Origin: Versatilivorator sp963663845
GTDB lineage: Bacteria; Acidobacteriota; Terriglobia; Versatilivoradales; Versatilivoraceae
DNA length: 64,000 bases
Direction of reading: 5' to 3'
Assembly: GCA_963663845.2 (NCBI GenBank)
Contig: OY760650.2
Location: 4,526,001 to 4,590,000 of the forward strand
How positions within the stretch are numbered: position 1 is the stretch's first letter; the number at the start of each line of letters is the position of its first letter. Below are positions 43,420 to 52,137 of this stretch, piece after piece. The notes beneath the pieces were generated by a model. The model worked only from the letters and a program-made list of their open reading frames with translations, was not told the DNA's origin and did not search any database. A program made the translations under genes and the position numbers.

Positions 43420-43818
43420 TCACCAGATATGGCAGAGCACCTCTCCGCCAACCCCTTCCCGGCGCGCCCGGCTCCCGGTGATCACTCCCTTGGGAGTGGT
43501 GAGGATGCTGATCCCCAGATTCCCAAGCACCGAGGGAATCCTGCGCTTGGAGGCGTAGACCCGGCAACCCGGCCGGGATATCCGCTGCAATCCCGAAATC
43601 ACCCGCTCGCCTCTGGGACCGTAACGGAGATAGATTCGCAAGAACCGCCTGCTGCCCTCGTCAATGGTCTTGAAGCCGGCGATATACCCTTCCTCCTTCA
43701 GAATCCGGGTCATTTCCGTCAGCAGGCGGGAGCAGGGAATGTCGACCTTCTGGTGCTTGGCCTGCAAGGCGTTGCGAATGAGGGTGAGGTAGTTGGCAAC
43801 GGGATCAGTTAAGCTCAT
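43420..43818 (-). CDS. rpsH: Small-subunit ribosomal protein S8
   Basis: 132 residues. DPVANYLTLIRNALQAKHQK, LRIYLRYGPRGERVISGLQR, GCRVYASKRRIPSVLGNLGI and the terminal GGEVLCHIW are conserved. S8 binds 16S rRNA and often regulates the spc operon through an mRNA mimic. Located between rpsN and rplF. Confidence 0.97.
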   Translation of the reverse strand: MSLTDPVANYLTLIRNALQAKHQKVDIPCSRLLTEMTRILKEEGYIAGFKTIDEGSRRFLRIYLRYGPRGERVISGLQRISRPGCRVYASKRRIPSVLGNLGISILTTPKGVITGSRARREGVGGEVLCHIW

Positions 43819-43879
43819 TCTTCATCAGGCTCCACAAATGCGGCCCGGTCGGCCCACCGGATCGCGGACAAAATCGGGT

Positions 43880-44065
43880 TCACCAACTCGACTTGATGAC
43901 TCCCGGAAGTTCCCCTCTCAAGGCCAACTGACGAAAGCAGAGGCGACACAACTGGAACTTGCGCAGGAAGCCGCGCGGCCGACCACAGACCCTGCAGCGG
44001 TTGTATCGCCGGACCTTGAACTTGGGCTTTTTCTTGGCCTTGGCTATCAGTGCGATTCTGGCCAT
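43880..44065 (-). CDS. rpsN: Small-subunit ribosomal protein S14, zinc-binding type
   Basis: 61 residues beginning MARIALIAKAKKKPKFKVRR. Two CxxC pairs (CRVC, CRLC) bind zinc, so this is the short type Z (C+) form. The open frame runs 20 codons further up, but the family start and gap to rplE support the ATG at 44065. Confidence 0.96.
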   Translation of the reverse strand: MARIALIAKAKKKPKFKVRRYNRCRVCGRPRGFLRKFQLCRLCFRQLALRGELPGVIKSSW

Positions 44066-44075
44066 CGATTCCACC

Positions 44076-44615
44076 TCATCGTCGGAAAGGGAGCCCCAAG
44101 AGACCCAACAGGCTTCTGGCTTCATCGTCGGTCTTGGCGCTGGTTACCATGCACACGTTCATTCCCTTGATCTTGCCGACCTTGGAGTAGTCGATCTCCG
44201 GGAACACCAATTGATCCCGCAATCCCAGCGTATAGTTCCCGCGCCCGTCGAAAGACCGGGTGGAGAGCCCTCGGAAGTCTCGGACCCTGGGGAGAGCGAT
44301 GTTGATCAGGCGATCGAAAAACTCGTACATGCGGCCGGACCGAAGCGTGACCGAGCAGGCGATCGCCATTCCCTGCCGAAGCTTGAATGAAGCGATCGAC
44401 TTTCGGGCCCGGTTGATAACGGGCCTCTGTCCGGTGATCGCTCCCAACTCGTCCATGGCCGAATCCAACAGCTTGGGGTTCTGGATCGCTTCCCCCAGGC
44501 CGATGTTGACCACGATCTTTTCCAGCCTGGGCACGGCCATCACGTTGCCGTAGCCGAACTCCTTCTGCAGAGCCGGCATGATTTCCTTCTGATAGCGGTC
44601 CTTGAGTCGGCTCAT
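44076..44615 (-). CDS. rplE: Large-subunit ribosomal protein L5
   Basis: 179 residues from MSRLKDRYQKEIMPALQKEF. IVVNIGLGEAIQNPKLLDSA, GQRPVINRARKSIASFKLRQ and GLRDQLVFPEIDYSKV are typical. It binds 5S rRNA. The frame extends upstream to 44753 across the rplX end, without similarity. rpsN follows by 10 bp. Confidence 0.97.
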   Translation of the reverse strand: MSRLKDRYQKEIMPALQKEFGYGNVMAVPRLEKIVVNIGLGEAIQNPKLLDSAMDELGAITGQRPVINRARKSIASFKLRQGMAIACSVTLRSGRMYEFFDRLINIALPRVRDFRGLSTRSFDGRGNYTLGLRDQLVFPEIDYSKVGKIKGMNVCMVTSAKTDDEARSLLGLLGLPFRR

Positions 44616-44650
44616 GAATTTCTCTTCTCCGGCAGGCCCGCCCCCGAAAG

Positions 44651-44986
44651 TCAGCGGTCCAGCGAGGCCTCGCACTTGCGGCAAACCCGGATCTTCTTTC
44701 CGTCGGCCAGCACCTGGTGGCCGATACGGGTCGGCTGCCCGCAGGCTCCGCAAACGATCATGACGTTGGAGACGTGTATGGGGCCTTCCCTCTCCACGAT
44801 CCCGCCCTTCAGATTCCGGCTGGGGTTGGGGCGGGTGTGGCGCTTGACCATGTTGATTCCTTCCACAACCACCCGCTGCTTGCCGCGGATCACGCGCAGC
44901 ACGCGACCCACTTCCTTGACGTCCTTTCCGGCAAGGATCCTGACCTGGTCGTTCCTGCGGATATCGATTCGATGGGGACGCCCCAT
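44651..44986 (-). CDS. rplX: Large-subunit ribosomal protein L24
   Basis: 111 residues. The KOW motif (QVRILAGKDVKEVGRVLRVI) and GINMVKRHTRPNPSRNLKGG are conserved. A CxxC/CxxC pair (CGAC, CRKC) near the C-terminus suggests a zinc ribbon, seen in many L24 proteins. It begins 1 bp after the rplN stop. Confidence 0.96.
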   Translation of the reverse strand: MGRPHRIDIRRNDQVRILAGKDVKEVGRVLRVIRGKQRVVVEGINMVKRHTRPNPSRNLKGGIVEREGPIHVSNVMIVCGACGQPTRIGHQVLADGKKIRVCRKCEASLDR

Positions 44987-44987
44987 T

Positions 44988-45356
44988 TCAGATCACCTCC
45001 GGCGCCAGAGACACGATCTTCAGGAATCGCTTGTCACGCAGCTCCCGGGCCACCGGCCCGAAGACGCGGGTTCCCACCGGCTCTCCCTGGTCGTTGATCA
45101 GCACCGCCGCGTTCTGGTCGAAGCGAATGTAGGAACCATCCCGCCGGCGGGTCTCCTTGCGCGCCCTCACAATCACCGCCTTGACCACCCTCCCCTTCTT
45201 GACGTTGCCATCGGGGGTCACGTCCTTGACGGCGGCCGTCACCACATCGCCCAAGGCGGCCTTGGCCCCGGTGGAACCTCCCAGCGGCAAAATGCAGGCC
45301 AGCCTGCGCGCGCCCGAATTGTCGGCGACTTCCAGGATGGTTCCCATCTGAATCAC
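44988..45356 (-). CDS. rplN: Large-subunit ribosomal protein L14
   Basis: 122 residues. MIQMGTILEVADNSGARRLA, GDVVTAAVKDVTPDGNVKKG and RVFGPVARELRDKRFLKIVS are canonical. The start is GTG. L14 lies at the subunit interface near L19. It follows rpsQ by 46 bp and abuts rplX. Confidence 0.97.
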   Translation of the reverse strand: MIQMGTILEVADNSGARRLACILPLGGSTGAKAALGDVVTAAVKDVTPDGNVKKGRVVKAVIVRARKETRRRDGSYIRFDQNAAVLINDQGEPVGTRVFGPVARELRDKRFLKIVSLAPEVI

Positions 45357-45402
45357 GGTGCAATCTCTCCGTTGACCGGCTCAGGGGCCGCTGGGCCAAA
45401 GC

Positions 45403-45669
45403 TCAACCGGCCTTGGCGATAATGCGGGCCACGCGCCACCGCTTGCGTTTGCTGGTGGGGCGGGTCTCCACGATGGCCACCCGATCGCCGACGCCACAGG
45501 CGTTCTGCTCGTCATGAGCCAGAAAGCTTGAAGTCCTGGTGACAATTCGCCGGTAGAGAGGATGGGGCACTCGGCGTTCCACCGAAACGACCACAGTCTT
45601 GTCCATCCCATCGCTCTTGACGACCCCTACCTTGGCGTTCCTTCGACCGGTTTTCTCTCCGCTGCCCAT
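45403..45669 (-). CDS. rpsQ: Small-subunit ribosomal protein S17
   Basis: 88 residues from MGSGEKTGRRNAKVGVVKSD. SDGMDKTVVVSVERRVPHPL and TRPTSKRKRWRVARIIAK match the OB-fold family. AGGAG lies upstream of the ATG. The open frame extends to 45876 through the R3 element, where the translation (SINYPLVTSHYPLFTW) is repeat, not protein. Confidence 0.95.
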   Translation of the reverse strand: MGSGEKTGRRNAKVGVVKSDGMDKTVVVSVERRVPHPLYRRIVTRTSSFLAHDEQNACGVGDRVAIVETRPTSKRKRWRVARIIAKAG

Positions 45670-45741
45670 GCCCTTGCGCTCCTGGTCTATGACCCTGTAT
45701 CGACCGCCCCGTCCCAGGTGACGCCGGCGCGGCCATGTGAA

Positions 45742-45880
45742 AAGTGGATAGTGGCTAGTGACTAGTGGATAGTTAATGGATCGACATGCAAAGCATCTCG
45801 TCGGTCTCGGCGCAATCAGTTCATCAGGCCCTTGCCCGTTCCCGAAACCCTCGGCTAACCACTCTCCACTCTCCACTTAG
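45742..45880 (-). repeat. R3 element, copy b
   Basis: Left array AAGTGGATAGTGGCTAGTGA CTAGTGGATAG, a spacer with ATGGATCGACATG, and right array TAACCACTCTCCACTCTCCA CTTAG, so the two arrays are inverted relative to each other. It fills the 248-bp gap between rpmC and rpsQ, genes that usually abut. Confidence 0.7.
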
Positions 45881-45917
45881 CCGCGCTGCTGCCCCGTCGT
45901 GTGGGGCAGAGGCGCGG

Positions 45918-46127
45918 CTATCCTGCATCTCTTGGCTGCTGCAGTTGTCGCTCCCGTCGTATCGTCTTGATCCGGGCCACGTCCTTCTTCAACTGCTGCA
46001 GCCTGTGCGTCCCCTCGGCCTGGCCCATCGCCAGTTGCAATCGCAGTCGAAAGATCTGTTCGGCCATGTCGTTTTCCTGGCTGACCAGCTCTTCGTCCGA
46101 GAAATCCCTGATCTGCTCGGGTGTCAC
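45918..46127 (-). CDS. rpmC: Large-subunit ribosomal protein L29
   Basis: 69 residues. IRDFSDEELVSQENDMAEQI, FRLRLQLAMGQAEGTHRLQQ and DVARIKTIRRERQLQ fit the two-helix L29 fold. GTG start, overlapping the rplP stop as GTGA. It sits near the exit of the peptide tunnel. Confidence 0.95.
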   Translation of the reverse strand: MTPEQIRDFSDEELVSQENDMAEQIFRLRLQLAMGQAEGTHRLQQLKKDVARIKTIRRERQLQQPRDAG

Positions 46128-46549
46128 GCCTCACCCCCCGCATTGGGCCTGGAGACGAACCTGGTCTTGGCCGGCAATTTGTTGGCGGCCAAACGCATGG
46201 CTTCCCGGGCCACGTCCCGCTCCACGCCTTCCATCTCGAAGATGACCTTGCCCGGACGGACCACGGCTACCCAGTACTCGGGAGAGCCCTTGCCCTTTCC
46301 CATGCGAGTTTCCGCCGGCTTCTTGGTCACGGGCTTGTCCGGGAAGAGGCGAATCCAGATTTTGCCGCCGCGCCTGACGGCACGTGTCATGGCGATACGG
46401 GCCGCTTCGATCTGCCGATCGGTAATCCAGGCGGGTTCCAGCACCTTCAGTCCATAGTCTCCGAAGGCGATTTCCGAGCCGCGCCACGCCTTGCCGCAGT
46501 TGCGCCCGCGCTGCTGCTTGCGAAACTTGACCTTCTTGGGCATTAACAT
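46124..46549 (-). CDS. rplP: Large-subunit ribosomal protein L16
   Basis: 141 residues from MLMPKKVKFRKQQRGRNCGK; a second ATG two codons later is possible. LEPAWITDRQIEAARIAMTR, IWIRLFPDKPVTKKPAETRM and GKGSPEYWVAVVRPGKVIFE are canonical. It binds near the A-site tRNA elbow. Confidence 0.97.
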   Translation of the reverse strand: MLMPKKVKFRKQQRGRNCGKAWRGSEIAFGDYGLKVLEPAWITDRQIEAARIAMTRAVRRGGKIWIRLFPDKPVTKKPAETRMGKGKGSPEYWVAVVRPGKVIFEMEGVERDVAREAMRLAANKLPAKTRFVSRPNAGGEA

Positions 46550-46570
46550 TTCAGATCCCCACCGGGTTGA

Positions 46571-47233
46571 TCAGAGTTTGACGCCGATCTCCGAGGCTTT
46601 TTTGGTCACCGGAAAGAGGTCTCCCTTGTAAATCCAGACCTTGACGCCAATCAATCCGTAAGTGGTAAAGGATTCCGCAAAACCATAGTCGATATCGGCC
46701 CGCAACGTGTGAAGCGGAAGTCGACCCTGGAGGTACCATTCGGTTCGCGCGATTTCAGCTCCGTTCAGACGTCCCGCACAACAGACCCTGATGCCCTTGG
46801 CGTTGACTTTGAGGGCGGAGTCCACGGCCTTCCGCATCGCCCGCCGAAACGCAATCCGCTTTTGAAGCTGAAGCGCTATGGATTCGGCTACGAGCTGGGC
46901 CTCCAGCTCCGGGCGATGAATCTCATTGATGTTGATGAAGACTTCCCGATTGGTTCTCTGCTGCAAGTCCACCTTGAGTTTGTCGATCTCGGAACCCTTG
47001 CGGCCGATGATGATACCGGGCCGGGAGGTGTAGATGGTGATGCGAACCTTGTTGCCGGGCCGCTCGATCTCGATGTTGGAGACTCCGGCATGCCCCAACT
47101 GCTTCTTGAGTTCCTTCTTCAGGCGCAGGTCTTCGTGCAACAGGGTTCCATAGTCCTTCTTGGCGTACCAGCGGGAACGCCAAGTCTTGTTGTATCCCAA
47201 GCGAAGACCAAAGGGATGTACTTTCTGTCCCAC
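46571..47233 (-). CDS. rpsC: Small-subunit ribosomal protein S3
   Basis: 220 residues, GTG start. MGQKVHPFGLRLGYNKTWRS, the KH domain GIIIGRKGSEIDKLKVDLQQ and the C-terminal RTEWYLQGRLPLHTLRADID are conserved. It lies at the mRNA entry channel. It follows rplV by 14 bp. Confidence 0.97.
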   Translation of the reverse strand: MGQKVHPFGLRLGYNKTWRSRWYAKKDYGTLLHEDLRLKKELKKQLGHAGVSNIEIERPGNKVRITIYTSRPGIIIGRKGSEIDKLKVDLQQRTNREVFININEIHRPELEAQLVAESIALQLQKRIAFRRAMRKAVDSALKVNAKGIRVCCAGRLNGAEIARTEWYLQGRLPLHTLRADIDYGFAESFTTYGLIGVKVWIYKGDLFPVTKKASEIGVKL

Positions 47234-47247
47234 GCGCCCCTCCCTAT

Positions 47248-47583
47248 CTATTCGTCCGATACATGAATCGAGATGTGGCTCATCCGCCGCTGGTAACGCA
47301 ACGCCCGCCCCATGGGAGCCGGACGCATCCGCTTCATCCGCGGTCCCTCGTTGACGTAAGCCCTGCTCACCAGCAACCGGTCCACATCGGTGGCCTCGTC
47401 TGCCTGTTCCGCATTGGCGATGGCCGACTTCAGGACCTTGGTGACCTGCGCGGCCGCCCTCTTCTTGGTAAAGCGCAGAACGTCCAGCGCTTCCGAAACG
47501 TTTTTCCCCCGGATCAGGTCGACAACCAACCGCACCTTTTGCGGCGAGCTGCGGATGAATTTCGCGGTAGCACGAGCTTCCAT
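47248..47583 (-). CDS. rplV: Large-subunit ribosomal protein L22
   Basis: 111 residues. ATAKFIRSSPQKVRLVVDLI, the loop region ADEATDVDRLLVSRAYVNEG and the tunnel hairpin GPRMKRMRPAPMGRALRYQR are typical. The hairpin lines the peptide tunnel and is a known site of macrolide resistance changes; nothing unusual is seen in it. Confidence 0.97.
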   Translation of the reverse strand: MEARATAKFIRSSPQKVRLVVDLIRGKNVSEALDVLRFTKKRAAAQVTKVLKSAIANAEQADEATDVDRLLVSRAYVNEGPRMKRMRPAPMGRALRYQRRMSHISIHVSDE

Positions 47584-47615
47584 CAGATTCGAGCTCCAGA
47601 CGGACTTTTCAGACC

Positions 47616-47903
47616 TCAGGATCGCGATGCCGTTTTCTCGCTGGACCTGGAGCTGTGTCCCCTGAAAAGGCGGCTGGGAGAGAATTCTCCCAACTTGTGT
47701 CCCACCATGTTTTCAGTCACAAAGACCGGAATGAATCTCTTGCCGTTGTGCACGGCGAAGGTGTGGCCGACCATGTCGGGAATGATGGTGGACCGCCGCG
47801 ACCAGGTCTTGATCACCCTCTTCTCGAACCGCTTGTTCATGCCGTCCACCAACCTGGCCAGGCTGCGGTCCACAAACGGTCCCTTCTTTACGGATCGGCC
47901 CAT
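47616..47903 (-). CDS. rpsS: Small-subunit ribosomal protein S19
   Basis: 95 residues from MGRSVKKGPFVDRSLARLVD. VIKTWSRRSTIIPDMVGHTF, VHNGKRFIPVFVTENMVGHK and LGEFSPSRLFRGHS are canonical. The upstream open extension to 48116 lies in rplB and is ignored. It forms a complex with S13 in the 30S head. Confidence 0.97.
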   Translation of the reverse strand: MGRSVKKGPFVDRSLARLVDGMNKRFEKRVIKTWSRRSTIIPDMVGHTFAVHNGKRFIPVFVTENMVGHKLGEFSPSRLFRGHSSRSSEKTASRS

Positions 47904-47926
47904 CTCCTCACCTCCCGGAGGTCCCG

Positions 47927-48751
47927 CTACTTGCCCCTTCGCTTCACCACAAACGAATCGGTTCTCTTGTTGTTTCGGGTCCTGAATCCCCGGGTTGGCT
48001 GTCCCCAGGGCGTCACCGGGTGGCGCCCTCCGGAGGTTCGTCCCTCGCCGCCTCCGTGGGGATGGTCGACCGGGTTCATGGCCACGCCCCGCACGGTCGG
48101 CCGGCGTCCCAACCACCGCTGCTTTCCGGCCTTGCCCAGGCTGACGTTGCCGTGGTCGGTATTGCCCACCTGCCCGATCGTCGCCAGACAGTCGAGGTGG
48201 ATCTTCCTGACCTCGCCGGACGGCATCTTTACCTGAGCGTAGGCGCCCTCCTTGGCAACGAGCTGGGCCGCACTCCCGGCCGAGCGGGCCATTTGAGCGC
48301 CCCCGCCCTTCCGCAACTCGATGTTGTGGATGGTGGTTCCCAGCGGGATATTCTTCAGGGGCAGCGCATTGCCGACCAGAATGTCGGATTCAGGGCCGGA
48401 AACGACCGAAGCTCCGACTTCGAGGCCCACCGGATGAATGATGTAGCGCTTCTCCCCATCCCTGTAGTGGAGCAGCGCAATCCGGGCCGAACGGTTGGGG
48501 TCGTATTCCACCGCGGCCACCTTGGCCGGCACGCCGAACTTGTCGCGCTTGAAATCGATGAGGCGATAGAGCCTCTTGTGCCCTCCCCCTCGATGGCGCA
48601 CGGTCATGCGACCCAGGTTGTTACGGCCCCCGGTCCCGGACTTGCCCGTGGTCAGGCTCTTCTTGGGACGCTTTCGGCTGAGTCCCTCGGAAGTCGTCAC
48701 CGAGGTAAACCGCAGCGAGGGCGTAAAGGGTCTGAAGGTTTTGAGGCCCAT
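47927..48751 (-). CDS. rplB: Large-subunit ribosomal protein L2
   Basis: 274 residues. GRNNLGRMTVRHRGGGHKRL, the OB and SH3-like domains, and the near-invariant GVAMNPVDHPHGGGEGRTSG with its essential histidine are all present. It supports subunit association and peptidyl transfer. Its start is 110 bp from rplW because of R3 copy c. Confidence 0.98.
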   Translation of the reverse strand: MGLKTFRPFTPSLRFTSVTTSEGLSRKRPKKSLTTGKSGTGGRNNLGRMTVRHRGGGHKRLYRLIDFKRDKFGVPAKVAAVEYDPNRSARIALLHYRDGEKRYIIHPVGLEVGASVVSGPESDILVGNALPLKNIPLGTTIHNIELRKGGGAQMARSAGSAAQLVAKEGAYAQVKMPSGEVRKIHLDCLATIGQVGNTDHGNVSLGKAGKQRWLGRRPTVRGVAMNPVDHPHGGGEGRTSGGRHPVTPWGQPTRGFRTRNNKRTDSFVVKRRGK

Positions 48752-48865
48752 GGCTGGTCAGTGGCTAGTGGTCAGTGGTTGGTGGTCAGTGGCTGGTTTC
48801 GGATATGAATCGATTTGGCAGTGAGAACGTGCCCGCAAATTCGATCACTCTCCACTCTCCACTAG
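48752..48865 (-). repeat. R3 element, copy c
   Basis: Left array CTGGTCAGTGGCTAGTGGTC AGTGGTTGGTGGTCAGTGG, spacer with GATATGAATCGATTTGG, right array CACTCTCCACTCTCCACTAG. It occupies the whole rplW-rplB gap. On the coding (minus) strand its first bases TAG are the rplW stop codon. Confidence 0.7.
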
Positions 48866-49152
48866 ATATTGTCCGCGTATTCAATCATTTTTTCGCCAGG
48901 CTTGAGCTTGACGAAGGCCTTCTTCCAGTCGGGCCGCCGCCCGACATAGCGTCCCTGACGCCGCTCTTTCCCCTTGAAGCCGGCCGTATTGACCGAAGCA
49001 ACCTTGACGTTGAAGAGCTTCTCTACGGCTTGCTTCACCTGGTGCTTGTTGGCCCGCGCAGACACTTCAAAGCATAGATACCTGTGGTCTTCCTTCAGAC
49101 CCAGAGCCTTCTCGGTGATGATCGGGCGCTTCACGATCGAGGCCGGGTTCAC
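48862..49152 (-). CDS. rplW: Large-subunit ribosomal protein L23
   Basis: 96 residues, GTG start overlapping the rplD stop as GTGA. IVKRPIITEKALGLKEDHRY, KHQVKQAVEKLFNVKVASVN and the KGKERRQGRYVGRRPDWKKA loop are typical. It surrounds the tunnel exit and docks trigger factor and SRP. Its TAG stop is the edge of R3 copy c. Confidence 0.96.
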   Translation of the reverse strand: MNPASIVKRPIITEKALGLKEDHRYLCFEVSARANKHQVKQAVEKLFNVKVASVNTAGFKGKERRQGRYVGRRPDWKKAFVKLKPGEKMIEYADNI

Positions 49153-49787
49153 GCTTGCAGACCCTCCTGAAGTTTCTCGATGGCCGTCCTGGAGAAAAGA
49201 ACGCTCCTGGAATTCAGCAAATCGTAAACGGTCACCCCGCGACTGGATACGACTTTCACTTCCGGCAAATTGCCGGAGGCCCGGGCCAGGTTTTCATTGT
49301 CCCCATTGTCCACGATGAGAAGCTTTCTCCGCGTCTCCAGCTTCCGCAGCACCTGGTTCAACTCCCTGGTCTTGTGATTGGGCAAGGAGAAATCGGCGAC
49401 CACCCGGATGCAGTTCGAGGCAAACCGGTCGCTCAGGGCCGAACGCATGGCGCCCAGCAACATTTTCCTGGGAAGGCGAAAGGCGTAGGACCTGGGCTTG
49501 GGTCCATGGGCCACTCCACCCTTTCTCCAGAGGGGATTGCGGGAGCTTCCGACCCGGGCCCTCCCGGTACCCTTCTGCCGCCAGGGCTTTCTGCCGCCGC
49601 CACGCACCTGGGCGCGGGTCTTGGTGGCGTGAGTTCCCTGTCTGAGGCTGTCACGGTAGTGTTTCACCGCCAGATAGAGCAGGCTCTTGTTGACTTTGGC
49701 CGAAAAAACCGTGTCGTGGAGATCGAGTTGATCAACCACCTCATTCTCCAGGTTCACAATATCAAGCGTTGCCACCACCCGCTCCAT
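49149..49787 (-). CDS. rplD: Large-subunit ribosomal protein L4
   Basis: 212 residues from MERVVATLDIVNLENEVVDQ; a GTG at 49811 is an alternative start. The extended loop GTHATKTRAQVRGGGRKPWR, QKGTGRARVGSSRNP and WRKGGVAHGPKPRSY is intact. In some bacteria L4 represses the S10 operon; no leader hairpin was identified here. Confidence 0.95.
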   Translation of the reverse strand: MERVVATLDIVNLENEVVDQLDLHDTVFSAKVNKSLLYLAVKHYRDSLRQGTHATKTRAQVRGGGRKPWRQKGTGRARVGSSRNPLWRKGGVAHGPKPRSYAFRLPRKMLLGAMRSALSDRFASNCIRVVADFSLPNHKTRELNQVLRKLETRRKLLIVDNGDNENLARASGNLPEVKVVSSRGVTVYDLLNSRSVLFSRTAIEKLQEGLQA

Positions 49788-49816
49788 TGGCCCGCCGCCA
49801 AGCCGGCCCACCCGCT

Positions 49817-50455
49817 CTATTTCCGGATCCTGCGAACAACCAGGTAGTCCCCGTTGGCGCCGGGAACGGCTCCCTTGACGATCAGCAGATTCTTTTCCGC
49901 GTCCACGCGCACGACTTTCAACCCTTTTACCGTTACCTGACGCTGTCCCATGTGGCCGGCGCCCTTCATGCCCTTGACGACACGCGAGGGGAATGCCGAA
50001 GCACCGATCGATCCTGGAGCACGATGAAACATGGATCCATGGCTGGCCACGCCCCCACTGAAATTGTGCCGCTTCATCACCCCGGCGAAACCCTTGCCCT
50101 TGCTGACACCGGTCACGTCCACTTCGTCGCTGTCGCTGAACTGGTCCACCAGCACTCTGGATCCCACGGCCGTATCGTCGACGCCATCGGACAAGCGCAA
50201 TTCCCTCAGGAAACGAACCGGAGCCACCTTGGCCCTCTTGAAATGCCCCCGCATGGGTTGACCGACCCGCTCGCGCTTGGGCGACCTGGACTCGATCAAA
50301 CCCAGCTGCACGGCGTCATAGCCTTCCCGATCGGCCGTCTTCTTTTGCACGACCACGCAAGGACCGGCCTGGATCACGGTGGCCGGAACCACCCGCCCCC
50401 CGTCTTCGAACAACTGGGTCATCCCGATCTTGACACCCAGAATGCCATTCACCAT
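49817..50455 (-). CDS. rplC: Large-subunit ribosomal protein L3
   Basis: 212 residues. ILGVKIGMTQLFEDGGRVVP, VTGVSKGKGFAGVMKRHNFS, GGVASHGSMFHRAPGSIGAS and GAGHMGQRQVTVKGLKVVRV are canonical. It begins 82 bp after rpsJ; this gap contains nothing I recognise. Confidence 0.97.
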   Translation of the reverse strand: MVNGILGVKIGMTQLFEDGGRVVPATVIQAGPCVVVQKKTADREGYDAVQLGLIESRSPKRERVGQPMRGHFKRAKVAPVRFLRELRLSDGVDDTAVGSRVLVDQFSDSDEVDVTGVSKGKGFAGVMKRHNFSGGVASHGSMFHRAPGSIGASAFPSRVVKGMKGAGHMGQRQVTVKGLKVVRVDAEKNLLIVKGAVPGANGDYLVVRRIRK

Positions 50456-50537
50456 GGGGCAAGCTCCCGGTCACCGGCTGCAGGCGCCGGATCTTGAGCC
50501 GGACTCGGCCTGCTGGGGCGGAAAAAATCCTCCACGC

Positions 50538-50864
50538 TCACTTGTGCTCCTTGCCATAGGCCTTGATCTCCACGTCAACCCCTGCCGGCAGGTCGAGCTT
50601 CATCAAGGCATCGATGGTTTGCGGGGTGGGCTCCAGAATATCCAGGAGCCGCTTGTGAGTCCGTATCTCGAATTGTTCGCGCGACTTCTTGTCCACGTGA
50701 GGGGACCGAAGGACGCAATACTTGTTCTTGGCCGTGGGAAGCGGGATCGGCCCGGCGATGCGAGCCCCGGTTCGCCGGGCCGTATCCACGATCTCCCCGG
50801 CGGACTGATCCAGAATCCGGTAGTCAAAGGCTTTCAATCGGATGCGTATCTTTTCGTTCAGCAT
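50538..50864 (-). CDS. rpsJ: Small-subunit ribosomal protein S10
   Basis: 108 residues. IRIRLKAFDYRILDQSAGEI, VDTARRTGARIAGPIPLPT and the loop RSPHVDKKSREQFEIRTHKR match S10, which also binds NusB in antitermination. It follows tuf by 49 bp, joining the str and S10 operons. Confidence 0.97.
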   Translation of the reverse strand: MLNEKIRIRLKAFDYRILDQSAGEIVDTARRTGARIAGPIPLPTAKNKYCVLRSPHVDKKSREQFEIRTHKRLLDILEPTPQTIDALMKLDLPAGVDVEIKAYGKEHK

Positions 50865-50913
50865 CGATGGCTCTCATTGGCGGCGGCAACCGGCGCCGGC
50901 AGGTTGGGCGCTC

Positions 50914-52101
<1,188 letters not shown>

Positions 52102-52137
52102 CGCCTTTCTATCCTTTCTCCCGATCTCCCGAGGCCT

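Noticed and set aside
41457..48865. TAGTGG arrays as a CRISPR array
   Set aside because: Repeat units are about 7 bp without unique spacers, and no cas genes are present.
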